Origin: an uncultured Prevotellaceae bacterium
GTDB lineage: Bacteria > Bacteroidota > Bacteroidia > Bacteroidales > Bacteroidaceae
DNA length: 23,545 nt
Reading direction: 5' to 3'
Assembly (NCBI GenBank): GCA_947176655.1
Contig: CAMWRK010000004.1
Span: 1 to 23,545 of the forward strand
This document shows, one piece after another, positions 7,676 to 15,959 of this stretch (position 1 is the first letter of the stretch; each line of letters begins with the position of its first letter). Both the position numbers and the translations under genes were made by a program. Under the pieces are notes generated by a model, which did not search any database, had not been told where the DNA came from, and saw only the letters and a list, made by a program, of their open reading frames with translations.

Positions 7676-8611
7676 CTACTGAAACAGTGCCGTGCTGAGG
7701 TAGCGTTCTCCCGTATCGGGCAGTACTACTACAATGTTTTTACCTGCGGCCTCTGGGGTGCGAGCCAGTTCCGTAGCGGCATACGCAGCCGCTCCGGAAG
7801 ATATGCCAACAATGAGACCTTCGTGGCGGGAGAGGTCACGCCCCATCTGCATGGCATCGGCTGTGCGTACCTGTACGACGCGATCCACTACTGACGGATC
7901 ATAGTTCCCGGGTACGAAATTGGCTCCTATACCCTGTATGCCGTGAGGACCGGGCTTGCCGCCGCTCAAAATAGGTGACTCCAATGGTTCAACGGCTATG
8001 GCGCACAAGGACGGGTTCTTCTCCTTAAGCCAACGTGCAATACCACACAGTGTACCTCCCGTGCCTATGCCGGCCACCAGGAAGTCGACATGTCCGTCTG
8101 TATCTGCCCATATCTCTGGTGCAGTAGTATTGGTATGAGCCGCTGGGTTTGCCGGATTGGAGAACTGCCCAAGAATCACAGCTCCGGGAATGCTTTCCTT
8201 CAAACGTTCAGCCTCGGCAATGGCACCCGTCATGCCCTGCGCACCGGGAGTGAGCACCAGTCTCGCACCTGCGGCACGAAGCAGTTGCTGACGCTCCTTG
8301 CTCATGGTATCGGGCATCACTATCACAGCCTCGTAACCCTTGACACGGCTTATCCACGCCAGCCCCACACCAGTGTTGCCACTGGTAGGCTCTATGATGG
8401 TGCCGCCCTCCTTTAGCAGTCCTTTGCGCTCGGCATCCGTTATCATGCTCAGTGCCACACGATCCTTCACACTCCCACCGGGATTGAAGTATTCCAGCTT
8501 GGCCAATATTTGTGTGCCCTCGTCTATGCCTATGGCACCGGACAGACGAGCAAGGTGGAGCAGGGGAGTGCCACCTACCAGTTCGGTCAAGTCGTTGTAG
8601 ATTCTTTTCAT
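7676..8611 (-). CDS. cysK: Cysteine synthase (O-acetylserine sulfhydrylase)
   Basis: The 311-residue PLP enzyme makes cysteine from O-acetylserine and sulfide in the cytoplasm. The PLP lysine is Lys49 in GGSVKDR. The substrate loop TSGNTG is at 76-81, the phosphate-binding GTGGT at 183-187 and the GISSGA segment near 269-274. The C-terminal DTGERYLST is typical of the CysK/CysM family. The ATG at 8611 gives the standard N-terminus, MKRIYNDLTELVGGTPL. An in-frame ATG at 8638 would fall inside the promoter box 8636-8643 and is rejected. It is divergent from the superoxide reductase gene. Cysteine is the sulfur donor for SufS, encoded further along this window. Confidence 0.95.
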   Translation of the reverse strand: MKRIYNDLTELVGGTPLLHLARLSGAIGIDEGTQILAKLEYFNPGGSVKDRVALSMITDAERKGLLKEGGTIIEPTSGNTGVGLAWISRVKGYEAVIVMPDTMSKERQQLLRAAGARLVLTPGAQGMTGAIAEAERLKESIPGAVILGQFSNPANPAAHTNTTAPEIWADTDGHVDFLVAGIGTGGTLCGIARWLKEKNPSLCAIAVEPLESPILSGGKPGPHGIQGIGANFVPGNYDPSVVDRVVQVRTADAMQMGRDLSRHEGLIVGISSGAAAYAATELARTPEAAGKNIVVVLPDTGERYLSTALFQ

Positions 8612-8635
8612 AACAAGTGTAATTGGTTTTACACA

Positions 8636-8643
8636 CAAAGGTA
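8636..8643 (-). promoter_or_regulatory. -7 box of cysK promoter
   Basis: Minus-strand TACCTTTG matches TAnnTTTG 25 bases before the ATG at 8611. No TTTG -33 element was found at the usual spacing. Confidence 0.6.
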
Positions 8644-8692
8644 CGAAAAAATGCTAATAAACATACATTGTAGCAAACAAATGTCATGCTAA

Positions 8693-8708
8693 ATTAAATA
8701 ATGTGAAT
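8693..8708 (+). promoter_or_regulatory. 16-base upstream element, copy 2
   Basis: ATTAAATAATGTGAAT is identical to 5627-5642. Here it lies 38 bases upstream of the -7 box of the superoxide reductase gene, within the divergent cysK/superoxide reductase intergenic region. Confidence 0.35.
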
Positions 8709-8746
8709 GCACGGGACACGTTGCAACTGTTATCCGGAAAATCACG

Positions 8747-8754
8747 TACATTTG
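8747..8754 (+). promoter_or_regulatory. -7 box of superoxide reductase promoter
   Basis: TACATTTG matches TAnnTTTG. A TTG at 8721-8723 lies 23 bases upstream, slightly farther than the usual 19-21. The ATG follows at 8814, leaving a leader of about 50 bases. Confidence 0.6.
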
Positions 8755-8813
8755 CATTGGAATCATCAGAGAAGATTCCATACAGACAAACAAATTAAAA
8801 ACAGCACAAAACT

Positions 8814-9188
8814 ATGGCAGTTAAGTTCTACAAGTGTGCCCATTGCGGCAACGTCATCATCAAAGTTGTTGACTCCGGTGTTAAGGTTGTATGCTGCGGA
8901 CAACAGATGGATGAATTGGTGGCCAATACTGTTGATGCCGCCACAGAGAAACATATTCCGGTGGTAACGTCCACGGAAAACGGTTGTCTGCATATTGAGG
9001 TTGGAAGCGTGCTCCATCCTATGTTGCCGGAACATCATATAGCCTTTGTGTACGTGGAAACAGACAACGGAGGCATACGTGTCGACCTGACGGACAAGCC
9101 AGCGGCAGACGTTTGTGTCGGAAATGCAAAACCCTTGGCCGTGTACGAGTACTGCAACCTCCACGGACTATGGAAAACAGACCTGTAA
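8814..9188 (+). CDS. dfx: Superoxide reductase, two-iron desulfoferrodoxin type
   Basis: The 124-residue protein reduces superoxide to hydrogen peroxide without making oxygen, a typical defence of anaerobes in the cytoplasm. The N-terminal desulforedoxin-like centre I has all four cysteines: Cys8, Cys11, Cys27 and Cys28. The catalytic centre II ligands are visible as His47 (in EKHIPV), His68 (LHPM), His74 (PEHHI), and Cys114 and His117 in the C-terminal YCNLHGLW. Glu45 and Lys46 match the Glu-Lys pair that gates the active site in the Desulfovibrio enzyme. The length is standard for class I desulfoferrodoxin. It is a single-gene unit with its own promoter (8747-8754) and a clear terminator (9210-9244). 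Confidence 0.95.
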   Translation: MAVKFYKCAHCGNVIIKVVDSGVKVVCCGQQMDELVANTVDAATEKHIPVVTSTENGCLHIEVGSVLHPMLPEHHIAFVYVETDNGGIRVDLTDKPAADVCVGNAKPLAVYEYCNLHGLWKTDL

Positions 9189-9209
9189 AAAGATATTGAC
9201 TACCCACAG

Positions 9210-9244
9210 GCGGTGACACGGTATATGCTTGTCACCGCTTTTTT
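9210..9244 (+). terminator. Intrinsic terminator after superoxide reductase gene
   Basis: A 9-bp stem (GCGGTGACA at 9210-9218 with TGTCACCGC at 9230-9238) with an 11-base loop is followed by six T residues (9239-9244). It lies 22 bases after the stop codon. Confidence 0.9.
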
Positions 9245-9362
9245 CATTCATAACACGCGACAAAGCCACACAAGGATGCTCGCAAATGCGAAAGTTTGTT
9301 AAATCTTTTGCTGTTATTAAATATTAATATAGTGCACGCGCGATATTACGAATTATTTGTCA

Positions 9363-9370
9363 TATCTTTG
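9363..9370 (+). promoter_or_regulatory. -7 box of the rimP-nusA-infB operon promoter
   Basis: TATCTTTG matches TAnnTTTG and lies 94 bases before the rimP ATG, so the transcript would have a leader of about 85-90 bases containing the hairpin at 9388-9419. No clear -33 element was found. Confidence 0.6.
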
Positions 9371-9387
9371 CAGGCAGAACAGCACGA

Positions 9388-9419
9388 GAGAGTGAGGGGC
9401 CACGAGGTTCCTCACTTTT
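9388..9419 (+). ncRNA. Leader hairpin upstream of rimP
   Basis: AGTGAGG (9391-9397) pairs with CCTCACT (9410-9416), extendable to 10 bp with outer A-U and G-U pairs that use the following T residues; the loop is 12 bases. A TTTT tract (9416-9419) directly abuts the stem, giving a terminator-like shape. It may be an attenuator or autoregulatory leader for the operon, or may stabilise the mRNA; the sequence alone cannot decide. Confidence 0.5.
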
Positions 9420-9464
9420 CGTTAAAAGAGCATAAACAATATCTGCAATTAAGCCAATCTAAAG

Positions 9465-9926
9465 ATGATCAGCAAGAGTGCCGTAGAACAAGCCGTGAAC
9501 GAATGGCTGGAGGGGAAAGAGTACTTTCTGGTAGAAGTGAACATCGTTGCGGGTGACAGAATCGAGGTTCTCATAGACCATGCCGAAGGTGTGTGGATTG
9601 AGGACTGCGCCGACCTGAGCCGCTACCTTGAATCAAAACTCAACCGCGAAGAAGACGATTACGAACTCGAGGTTGGAAGTGCTGGGCTGGGATACCCGTT
9701 CAAGGTGCGCCGCCAATGGGAGAACCATCTGGAGAAGCCAGTGGAGACACTACTGAAAAACGGACAAAAGTACCGCGGCATACTCACCGCCGCAGACGAA
9801 GACACATTCACCGTCACCTGTGAGGAAAAGGTCAGACACGAAGGAGCCAAACGTCCCAAACAGGAACAGGTGGCACATACTTTTGCCTATGACGAGGCAG
9901 AATATACCAAATACTGGATCAAGTAG
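9465..9926 (+). CDS. rimP: Ribosome maturation factor RimP
   Basis: The 153-residue protein assists 30S subunit maturation. The N-terminal alpha/beta domain (about 1-75) contains the conserved run IEVLIDHAEGVWIEDCADLSR and the EVGSAGLGYPF segment, followed by the C-terminal SH3-like domain (about 80-153). The length is normal for the family. It is the first gene of the rimP-nusA-infB cluster, the position it holds in most bacteria, and is preceded by a leader with a hairpin. nusA begins 22 bases after its stop. Confidence 0.95.
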   Translation: MISKSAVEQAVNEWLEGKEYFLVEVNIVAGDRIEVLIDHAEGVWIEDCADLSRYLESKLNREEDDYELEVGSAGLGYPFKVRRQWENHLEKPVETLLKNGQKYRGILTAADEDTFTVTCEEKVRHEGAKRPKQEQVAHTFAYDEAEYTKYWIK

Positions 9927-9948
9927 CTGTAAAATAAAAACTACATAC

Positions 9949-11214
9949 ATGGCAACAACAAAAAACACACTCAATTCCATGGATCTCATCGCGTCATTCG
10001 CGGATTTCAAGGAAACAAAGAACATTGACCGCGCCACTCTCGTAGGCGTGCTGGAGGAGTGCTTCCGCAGCGTAATAGCCAAGATACACGGCACGGACGA
10101 AAACTACGACGTGATAGTGAACCCCGACAAGGGAGACCTGGAAATATACCACAACCGCGTTGTGGTGGCCGATGATGCCGTCAGCAATCCAAACATGGAA
10201 ATAGCCCTGAGCGAGGCACGCAAGATAGACGAAGACTATGAGGAAGGCGAGGAGGTGAGCCAGAGAGTGGAGTTCCAGGACTTCGGACGCCGTGCCATAC
10301 TGACTCTGCGCCAGACTCTGGCCAGCCGCATACTGGAACTTGAACACGACACCATATACAACCAGTTCAAGGATAGAGTGGGCGAGGTGGTACACGGCGA
10401 GGTATACCAGAGCTGGAAGCGCGAAACCCTTGTCACGGACGACAAGGACAACGAGATGATACTGCCCAAGACTGAGCAGGTGCCCGGCGATTTCTTCCGC
10501 AAGGGCGAGAACCTGCGTGCAGTGATAAGCCGGGTGGACAATGCCAACGGCAATCCAAAGATCATCATTTCGCGAACCGACCCCATGTTCCTGCAACGCC
10601 TTATGGAGGCCGAAGTGCCTGAGATACACGATGGTCTCATTGCCATACGCAAGGTTGCACGAATCCCGGGAGAGCGTGCCAAAGTGGCTGTGGAGAGTTT
10701 CGACGAGCGTATAGATCCGGTAGGAGCATGCGTTGGTGTCAAGGGCAACCGCGTGCATGGCATTGTCCGTGAGCTGCACGGTGAGAACATCGATGTCCTG
10801 CCATGGACTTCCAACGCACAACTGATGATAACACGCGCACTCAGCCCGGCAAAGGTGAACACCATCAACATGAACGAAGAAGAGAAACGGGCAGAGGTGC
10901 TTCTGGACAGTGACCAGATTTCGTTGGCAATCGGCAAGGGCGGTGCCAACATCAAACTGGCAAGCATGCTGACAGGATATACCATAGACGTATACCGCGA
11001 GATAGACGAGGAGATGGACGAGGACGACATTAGACTGGATCAGTTCAGCGATGACATAGAACAGTGGATCATCGACATCCTCAAGAAACAGGGCTACACC
11101 ACAGCACACCAGGTGCTGAGCACCAATCGCGAGGAACTGGCACAGAAAACCGACCTAGAGGAGGAAACCATAGACGAGATAATCCGCATTCTGAGCACAG
11201 CATTCGAGAAATAA
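9949..11214 (+). CDS. nusA: Transcription termination/antitermination factor NusA
   Basis: The 421-residue factor binds RNA polymerase and controls pausing, termination and antitermination. Domains in order: the N-terminal polymerase-binding domain (about 1-135), S1 (about 140-205, starting KDRVGEVVHGEV), and KH1 and KH2 (about 230-350). KH elements include VGVKGNRVHG (262-271) and AIGKGGANIK (327-336). A short acidic linker and an HhH-like tail (about 370-421) follow. The long C-terminal acidic repeats of E. coli NusA are absent, as in most bacteria outside gammaproteobacteria. The ATG at 9949 is chosen because the frame further upstream overlaps rimP. Confidence 0.95.
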   Translation: MATTKNTLNSMDLIASFADFKETKNIDRATLVGVLEECFRSVIAKIHGTDENYDVIVNPDKGDLEIYHNRVVVADDAVSNPNMEIALSEARKIDEDYEEGEEVSQRVEFQDFGRRAILTLRQTLASRILELEHDTIYNQFKDRVGEVVHGEVYQSWKRETLVTDDKDNEMILPKTEQVPGDFFRKGENLRAVISRVDNANGNPKIIISRTDPMFLQRLMEAEVPEIHDGLIAIRKVARIPGERAKVAVESFDERIDPVGACVGVKGNRVHGIVRELHGENIDVLPWTSNAQLMITRALSPAKVNTINMNEEEKRAEVLLDSDQISLAIGKGGANIKLASMLTGYTIDVYREIDEEMDEDDIRLDQFSDDIEQWIIDILKKQGYTTAHQVLSTNREELAQKTDLEEETIDEIIRILSTAFEK

Positions 11215-11243
11215 CCAAAACACATAAACAGGATAATGCCCGG

Positions 11244-11248
11244 GGAGG
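11244..11248 (+). promoter_or_regulatory. Shine-Dalgarno-like site before infB
   Basis: GGAGG lies 9 bases before the infB ATG. This is unusual here: most starts in the window, as in Bacteroidetes generally, have no Shine-Dalgarno sequence. Confidence 0.55.
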
Positions 11249-11257
11249 GATACGATA

Positions 11258-14017
11258 ATGAGTATAAGATTAAGCAAAGCTATAAAGGAATGTAACGTAG
11301 GACTGCAGACAGCTGTCGATTTCCTCAACTCCAAAGGAAACAGTGAAGTGGAGGCTAACCTCAACACCAAGATTTCCGATGAGCAGTACAACATGCTGTT
11401 GAAGGAGTTCAAACCTGACAGCGTACTTAAGGATGCCGCCAACCAGATGCTCCAACAGCAGAAAGAGGAAAAGGAACGCAAGGAAAAGGAGAAAGCCGAA
11501 GCCAGAGCTAAAGCCAAGGAAGAAGCCGAGGCCAAAGCAAAAGCCGAGGAAGAGGCTGCCGCCAAGAAACAGAAGTCGCTGAAAGTGGTAGGGCACATAG
11601 ATCTCAATGCCCCGAAGAAAGCCGAAAAAACTGTTGCTGCCGAAAAACAACAGGAAAAGGACAGTACAGAAGCAAAGAGCGTACCGACCGATGACAACGC
11701 ACCGCAGATCATTACAGACGGCAAAGTCACCGGAACTCTTGAAAACGGTGTCTTCCGCCTGAATGTCCCGCAACAGCCCAGCGGCGGTCTGAAAGTACAG
11801 GGACACATAGATCTGGACGCCCTGAACCAGAGCACACGTCCCAAGAAGAAGTCCAAGGACGAGCGTAAACGCGAAAGAGAGGAGAAACAGCAGCAGGCAC
11901 AGGCCGAGCGCAAGAAGCAACGTGTACGTGGCGCAAAGGAGAAAGTGGATGTCAATGCCGTAGTCTCACAGCAGAAACAACAGGGCAACGGCAAGAACCA
12001 AAACGGTAAAAACGGCCAGGGCGGCAAGAACAACACCCAGTCACAGCAGAACGGACAAGGCAAAAAGGACAAGAAAAAGCAGAAAAACCAGCCTAAGCAG
12101 CAGCCAGTAGAGGTGAGCGAAGAGGAAGTAGCAAAACAGGTTCGCGAGACTCTGGCGCGCCTCACATCCAAGAACAAGGTGGGCAAGGGTGCCAAATACC
12201 GCCGCGAAAAGCGTGAAGCCTTCCGCGAACAGATGGAAGAGGAGATGATGAACGAAATGGCGGAGAACAAGGTTCTGAAACTTACCGAGTTCGTTACCGC
12301 CAACGAACTGGCTACAATGATGAACGTACCAGTCACCAGCATCATCAGCACATGCATGAGCATCGGCATCATGGTCAGCATCAACCAGCGCATGGATGCC
12401 GAGACCATAAACATCGTGGCCGAGGAATACGGATTCAAGACCGAATACGTCAGTGCCGAAGTAAGCGAAGCCGTTATTGAAGAAGAAGACGACGAGACGG
12501 AACTGACGCAGCGCGCACCTATAGTAACAGTCATGGGTCATGTCGACCATGGCAAGACCTCACTGCTGGACTATATCCGCCAGGCTAATGTAATAGCCGG
12601 CGAGGCGGGCGGCATAACGCAGCACATCGGCGCATACAACGTCACACTGAAAGACGGACGCCGCGTGACTTTCCTGGACACTCCCGGCCACGAGGCTTTC
12701 ACCGCCATGCGTGCCCGCGGCGCACAGGTCACCGACATAGCTATCATCATCATTGCCGCTGACGACAATATCATGCCGCAGACCAAGGAGGCCATAGCGC
12801 ATGCCACTGCAGCCAACGTGCCCATAGTATTTGCCATAAACAAGATAGACAAGCCAACGGCCAATCCAGACAAGATAAAGGAAGGGCTGGCAGCCATGAA
12901 CTTCCTTGTGGAAGACTGGGGCGGCAAATACCAAAGCCAGGACATTAGCGCCAAGAGCGGTCTGGGTGTCGAGGAACTGCTTGAGAAAGTTCTCCTCGAG
13001 GCCGAGATGCTTGACCTCAAGGCAAATCCCAACCGCAAGGCTACCGGTTCCATAATAGAGTCCTCGCTGGACAAAGGACGCGGATATGTAGCCACCGTGC
13101 TGGTAAGCAACGGTACTCTGCGCGTAGGAGACGTCATGCTGGCCGGAACGAATCACGGACGCGTAAAGGCCATGTTCGACGAACGTGGACGCCGCGTAAC
13201 GGAAATAGGTCCCTCGCAAGCTGCAACCATTCTGGGTCTCAACGGAGCACCTACCGCCGGCGACACATTCCACATCATGGAAAACGACCAGGAGGCGAGA
13301 GACATTGCCAACAAACGTGAGCAACTGGCACGCGAACAGGGTCTGCGCACCATGAAGCGTGTAGACCTGACCGAGATTGGACGCCGCATAGCATTGGGAG
13401 ACTTCCAGGAACTGAACCTCCTGGTCAAGGGCGACGTGGACGGCTCTATCGAGGCTCTCAAGGACTCGTTCGAACGTCTGTCTACGGAGAAGATCAAGGT
13501 CAACGTCATATACAAGGCCGTTGGTCAGATAAGCGAAAGCGATGTTACACTGGCTGCCGCCTCGGACGCCATCATCATAGCCTTCCAGGTTCGCCCCAGC
13601 GCACAGGCACGCCGCCTTGCCGAACAGGAGGGAGTGGACATACGCCAGTACAGCGTCATATACGATGCCATAGAGGAGGTCAAGGATGCCATGGAGGGCA
13701 TGCTCTCTCCGGAAATCAAGGAAGAGGTCACTGCTCAGGTGGAGGTTCGCCAGGTATATCACATATCCAAGGTCGGTACCGTTGCCGGTGCATACGTCAT
13801 CGACGGCAAGGTGAGCCGTTCCAACAAGGCGCGTGTCATACGCGACGGCATTGTGATATTCACCGGAGAAATCAATGCCCTGAAGCGATTCAAGGACGAT
13901 GTCAAAGAAGTTACCACTAACTTCGAATGCGGTATCTCGCTGGTCAACTACAACGATCTGCGCGAGGGCGATACGATAGAAACCTTCACCGAGATAGAGA
14001 TAAAGGCCAAGCTGTAA
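11258..14017 (+). CDS. infB: Translation initiation factor IF-2
   Basis: The 919-residue GTPase delivers initiator tRNA to the ribosome. Residues 1-60 form the IF2 N-terminal module (MSIRLSKAIKECNVGLQ...). A long charged region (about 65-330) is rich in Lys, Glu and Gln and contains two copies of a KVxGHIDLxA motif (109-118 and 179-188). A second IF2_N-like segment (about 340-395) precedes the G domain, with G1 GHVDHGKT (427-434), G3 DTPGHE (474-479) and G4 NKID (528-531). Domains II, III and IV follow to the C-terminus, including the initiator-tRNA-binding end. It lies 43 bases after nusA in the same operon and has a Shine-Dalgarno-like site. Confidence 0.97.
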   Translation: MSIRLSKAIKECNVGLQTAVDFLNSKGNSEVEANLNTKISDEQYNMLLKEFKPDSVLKDAANQMLQQQKEEKERKEKEKAEARAKAKEEAEAKAKAEEEAAAKKQKSLKVVGHIDLNAPKKAEKTVAAEKQQEKDSTEAKSVPTDDNAPQIITDGKVTGTLENGVFRLNVPQQPSGGLKVQGHIDLDALNQSTRPKKKSKDERKREREEKQQQAQAERKKQRVRGAKEKVDVNAVVSQQKQQGNGKNQNGKNGQGGKNNTQSQQNGQGKKDKKKQKNQPKQQPVEVSEEEVAKQVRETLARLTSKNKVGKGAKYRREKREAFREQMEEEMMNEMAENKVLKLTEFVTANELATMMNVPVTSIISTCMSIGIMVSINQRMDAETINIVAEEYGFKTEYVSAEVSEAVIEEEDDETELTQRAPIVTVMGHVDHGKTSLLDYIRQANVIAGEAGGITQHIGAYNVTLKDGRRVTFLDTPGHEAFTAMRARGAQVTDIAIIIIAADDNIMPQTKEAIAHATAANVPIVFAINKIDKPTANPDKIKEGLAAMNFLVEDWGGKYQSQDISAKSGLGVEELLEKVLLEAEMLDLKANPNRKATGSIIESSLDKGRGYVATVLVSNGTLRVGDVMLAGTNHGRVKAMFDERGRRVTEIGPSQAATILGLNGAPTAGDTFHIMENDQEARDIANKREQLAREQGLRTMKRVDLTEIGRRIALGDFQELNLLVKGDVDGSIEALKDSFERLSTEKIKVNVIYKAVGQISESDVTLAAASDAIIIAFQVRPSAQARRLAEQEGVDIRQYSVIYDAIEEVKDAMEGMLSPEIKEEVTAQVEVRQVYHISKVGTVAGAYVIDGKVSRSNKARVIRDGIVIFTGEINALKRFKDDVKEVTTNFECGISLVNYNDLREGDTIETFTEIEIKAKL

Positions 14018-14029
14018 CAGAACATATAC

Positions 14030-14503
14030 ATGGACATCATTCAGGAATTCGGCAGGTACGTCGAACTGATTCCGCTGAATATTACAGAAATAATAATAGC
14101 AGCCATATTGCTCTATGGGGCAGTGATGGGGTTGAAGAACGGATTTTTGAAGGAGCTGGCCAGCATGACCGGCTTCTTCATAGGTCTGTTCCTCGCATGG
14201 AAATATTACGCCCGTGTCGACGGCAATATCATTACATTTCTGGCAATATGGATTGCCACCCCAATACTCCTCGGTGTTTTGGCTACAATGCTGACCAAAC
14301 TGCTGGACTGGACGCTTGTGGGAGGAATGATGAACCGTCTGTTAGGATGTGTATTCGGCGTAACGAAATGGGCCGTACTGATAGTGTGCCTTATGATAAT
14401 GACAGGCAGACTCGGGTATCTGGACAAATACATCGACCATAACTCCGTGCCTGGTGTCAACTATATGGAGAAGAAATGGAAGACGTTGCAAGAGAGTTTG
14501 TAA
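14030..14503 (+). CDS. CvpA family membrane protein
   Basis: The 157-residue protein has about four hydrophobic segments (roughly residues 18-37, 44-62, 66-88 and 107-125) and the CvpA-family pattern AILLYGAVMGLKNGFLKELASMTGF near the N-terminus. The family is named after an E. coli colicin V production protein, but its biochemical role is uncertain. It lies 12 bases after infB, and its last 28 bases overlap sufB in another frame, so translation of the two is probably coupled. No periplasmic protease domain is fused to it, unlike some CvpA homologues. Confidence 0.85.
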   Translation: MDIIQEFGRYVELIPLNITEIIIAAILLYGAVMGLKNGFLKELASMTGFFIGLFLAWKYYARVDGNIITFLAIWIATPILLGVLATMLTKLLDWTLVGGMMNRLLGCVFGVTKWAVLIVCLMIMTGRLGYLDKYIDHNSVPGVNYMEKKWKTLQESL

Positions 14504-15918
14504 ATAAAGATTACGAATATGGATTCCATACGGATGTCCACACGGAAATCATAGCAAAGGGACTTGACGAGAATGTCGTGCGCCTCATATCAGAAAAAAA
14601 AGGCGAACCGGAATGGCTGCTGGAGTTCAGACTGGATGCATTCAGATACTGGCAGACACAGGAGCCGCCGTCGTGGGCACATCTGGACATGCCGGAGATA
14701 GACTATCAGGACATATCCTACTATGCCGACCCGACATCCGGAAAGAAGGACGGTAAGGACGGGGCTAAAGAGATTGACCCGGAGCTGATGAAAACGTTCG
14801 ACAAACTGGGTATACCTCTGGAGGAACGCATGGCTCTGGCCGGAGTGGCTGTAGATGCCGTCATGGACAGCGTTTCCGTAAAGACTACTTTTCAGGAAAA
14901 GCTGCGCGAAAATGGCATCATCTTTTGCAGCATCTCCGAGGCGGTAAGGAATCATCCCGACCTTGTGCGCAAGTACCTCGGCTCGGTGGTTCCATACAGA
15001 GACAACTATTTTGCCGCCCTCAATTCGGCTGTATTCTCCGATGGAAGTTTCGTATACATCCCCAAAGGAGTGCGTTGCCCAATGGAACTGAGCACATACT
15101 TCCGCATCAATGCTATGGGAACAGGGCAATTCGAACGTACACTGATTATATGCGATGACGATGCCTACGTGTCCTATCTGGAAGGGTGTACCGCCCCAAT
15201 GCGCGATGAGAACCAGCTGCATGCCGCCATTGTCGAGATAGTGGTAATGGACAGGGCGGAAGTCAAGTATTCCACAGTACAGAACTGGTATCCGGGTGAC
15301 AAGGACGGCAAGGGTGGAGTGCTCAATCTTGTAACCAAACGCGGACACCTGCGCGGTGTGGACAGCCGCCTGTCCTGGACACAGGTAGAGACGGGAAGTG
15401 CCATAACGTGGAAGTATCCTTCCTGCATATTGTCCGGAGACGGAGCGCAGGCAGAGTTCTATTCTGTCGCAGTGACAAACAACCGCCAGCAGGCCGATAC
15501 TGGAACAAAGATGATTCACATAGGCAAGAATACCAAAAGCACCATAATAAGCAAAGGCATCAGTGCCGGAAAGAGCCAGAACTCATACCGCGGACTAGTC
15601 AAGGTGGCGGCAGATGCCGACGGAGCGAGGAACTATTCCAGCTGTGACTCGCTGCTGCTGGGCAGCACATGCGGCGCGCACACATTCCCGTATATGGACA
15701 TACACAACGACACAGCCATAGTGGAGCACGAGGCAACGACAAGCAAGATTTCCGAAGAACAGCTGTTCTATTGCCGCCAACGCGGCATTTCCACAGAAGA
15801 TGCCGTCAGCCTCATCGTCAACGGATATGCCAAGGATGTGATAAACAAACTGCCCATGGAGTTTGCCGTAGAGGCACAGAAACTGCTCGGTGTCAGTCTG
15901 GAAGGGTCGGTAGGATAG
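14476..15918 (+). CDS. sufB: Fe-S cluster assembly scaffold SufB
   Basis: The 480-residue subunit of the SufBC2D scaffold builds Fe-S clusters on the beta-helix core. Key residues align with E. coli SufB at a constant offset of 15: Cys239 in EGCTAP (Cys254), Cys390 in YSSCDSLLLGSTCGAHTF (the sulfur acceptor Cys405) and Glu419 in EHEATTSK (Glu434). The ATG at 14476 gives an N-terminus that runs straight into the conserved YGFHTDVHTEII segment. It overlaps cvpA by 28 bases and has GGAG at 14467-14470 as a possible Shine-Dalgarno site inside cvpA. It is the first of four SUF genes transcribed together. Confidence 0.97.
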   Translation: MEDVAREFVNKDYEYGFHTDVHTEIIAKGLDENVVRLISEKKGEPEWLLEFRLDAFRYWQTQEPPSWAHLDMPEIDYQDISYYADPTSGKKDGKDGAKEIDPELMKTFDKLGIPLEERMALAGVAVDAVMDSVSVKTTFQEKLRENGIIFCSISEAVRNHPDLVRKYLGSVVPYRDNYFAALNSAVFSDGSFVYIPKGVRCPMELSTYFRINAMGTGQFERTLIICDDDAYVSYLEGCTAPMRDENQLHAAIVEIVVMDRAEVKYSTVQNWYPGDKDGKGGVLNLVTKRGHLRGVDSRLSWTQVETGSAITWKYPSCILSGDGAQAEFYSVAVTNNRQQADTGTKMIHIGKNTKSTIISKGISAGKSQNSYRGLVKVAADADGARNYSSCDSLLLGSTCGAHTFPYMDIHNDTAIVEHEATTSKISEEQLFYCRQRGISTEDAVSLIVNGYAKDVINKLPMEFAVEAQKLLGVSLEGSVG

Positions 15919-15959
15919 CGTGAACAACAGATAATAAAATATATATAAACATACCCTCC

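Noticed and set aside
7635..7678. Stem TAGCGT/ACGCTA at the end of cysK as its terminator
   Set aside because: Short stem, long loop, overlaps the stop codon and has no T run on the minus strand.
9820..9948. N-terminal extension of nusA
   Set aside because: It lies inside rimP in another frame; the ATG at 9949 gives the normal NusA N-terminus.
11155..12534. 459-codon minus-strand open frame opposite infB
   Set aside because: Shadow of the infB coding frame; its low-complexity Ser/Phe/Leu content mirrors Lys/Glu codons on the true strand.
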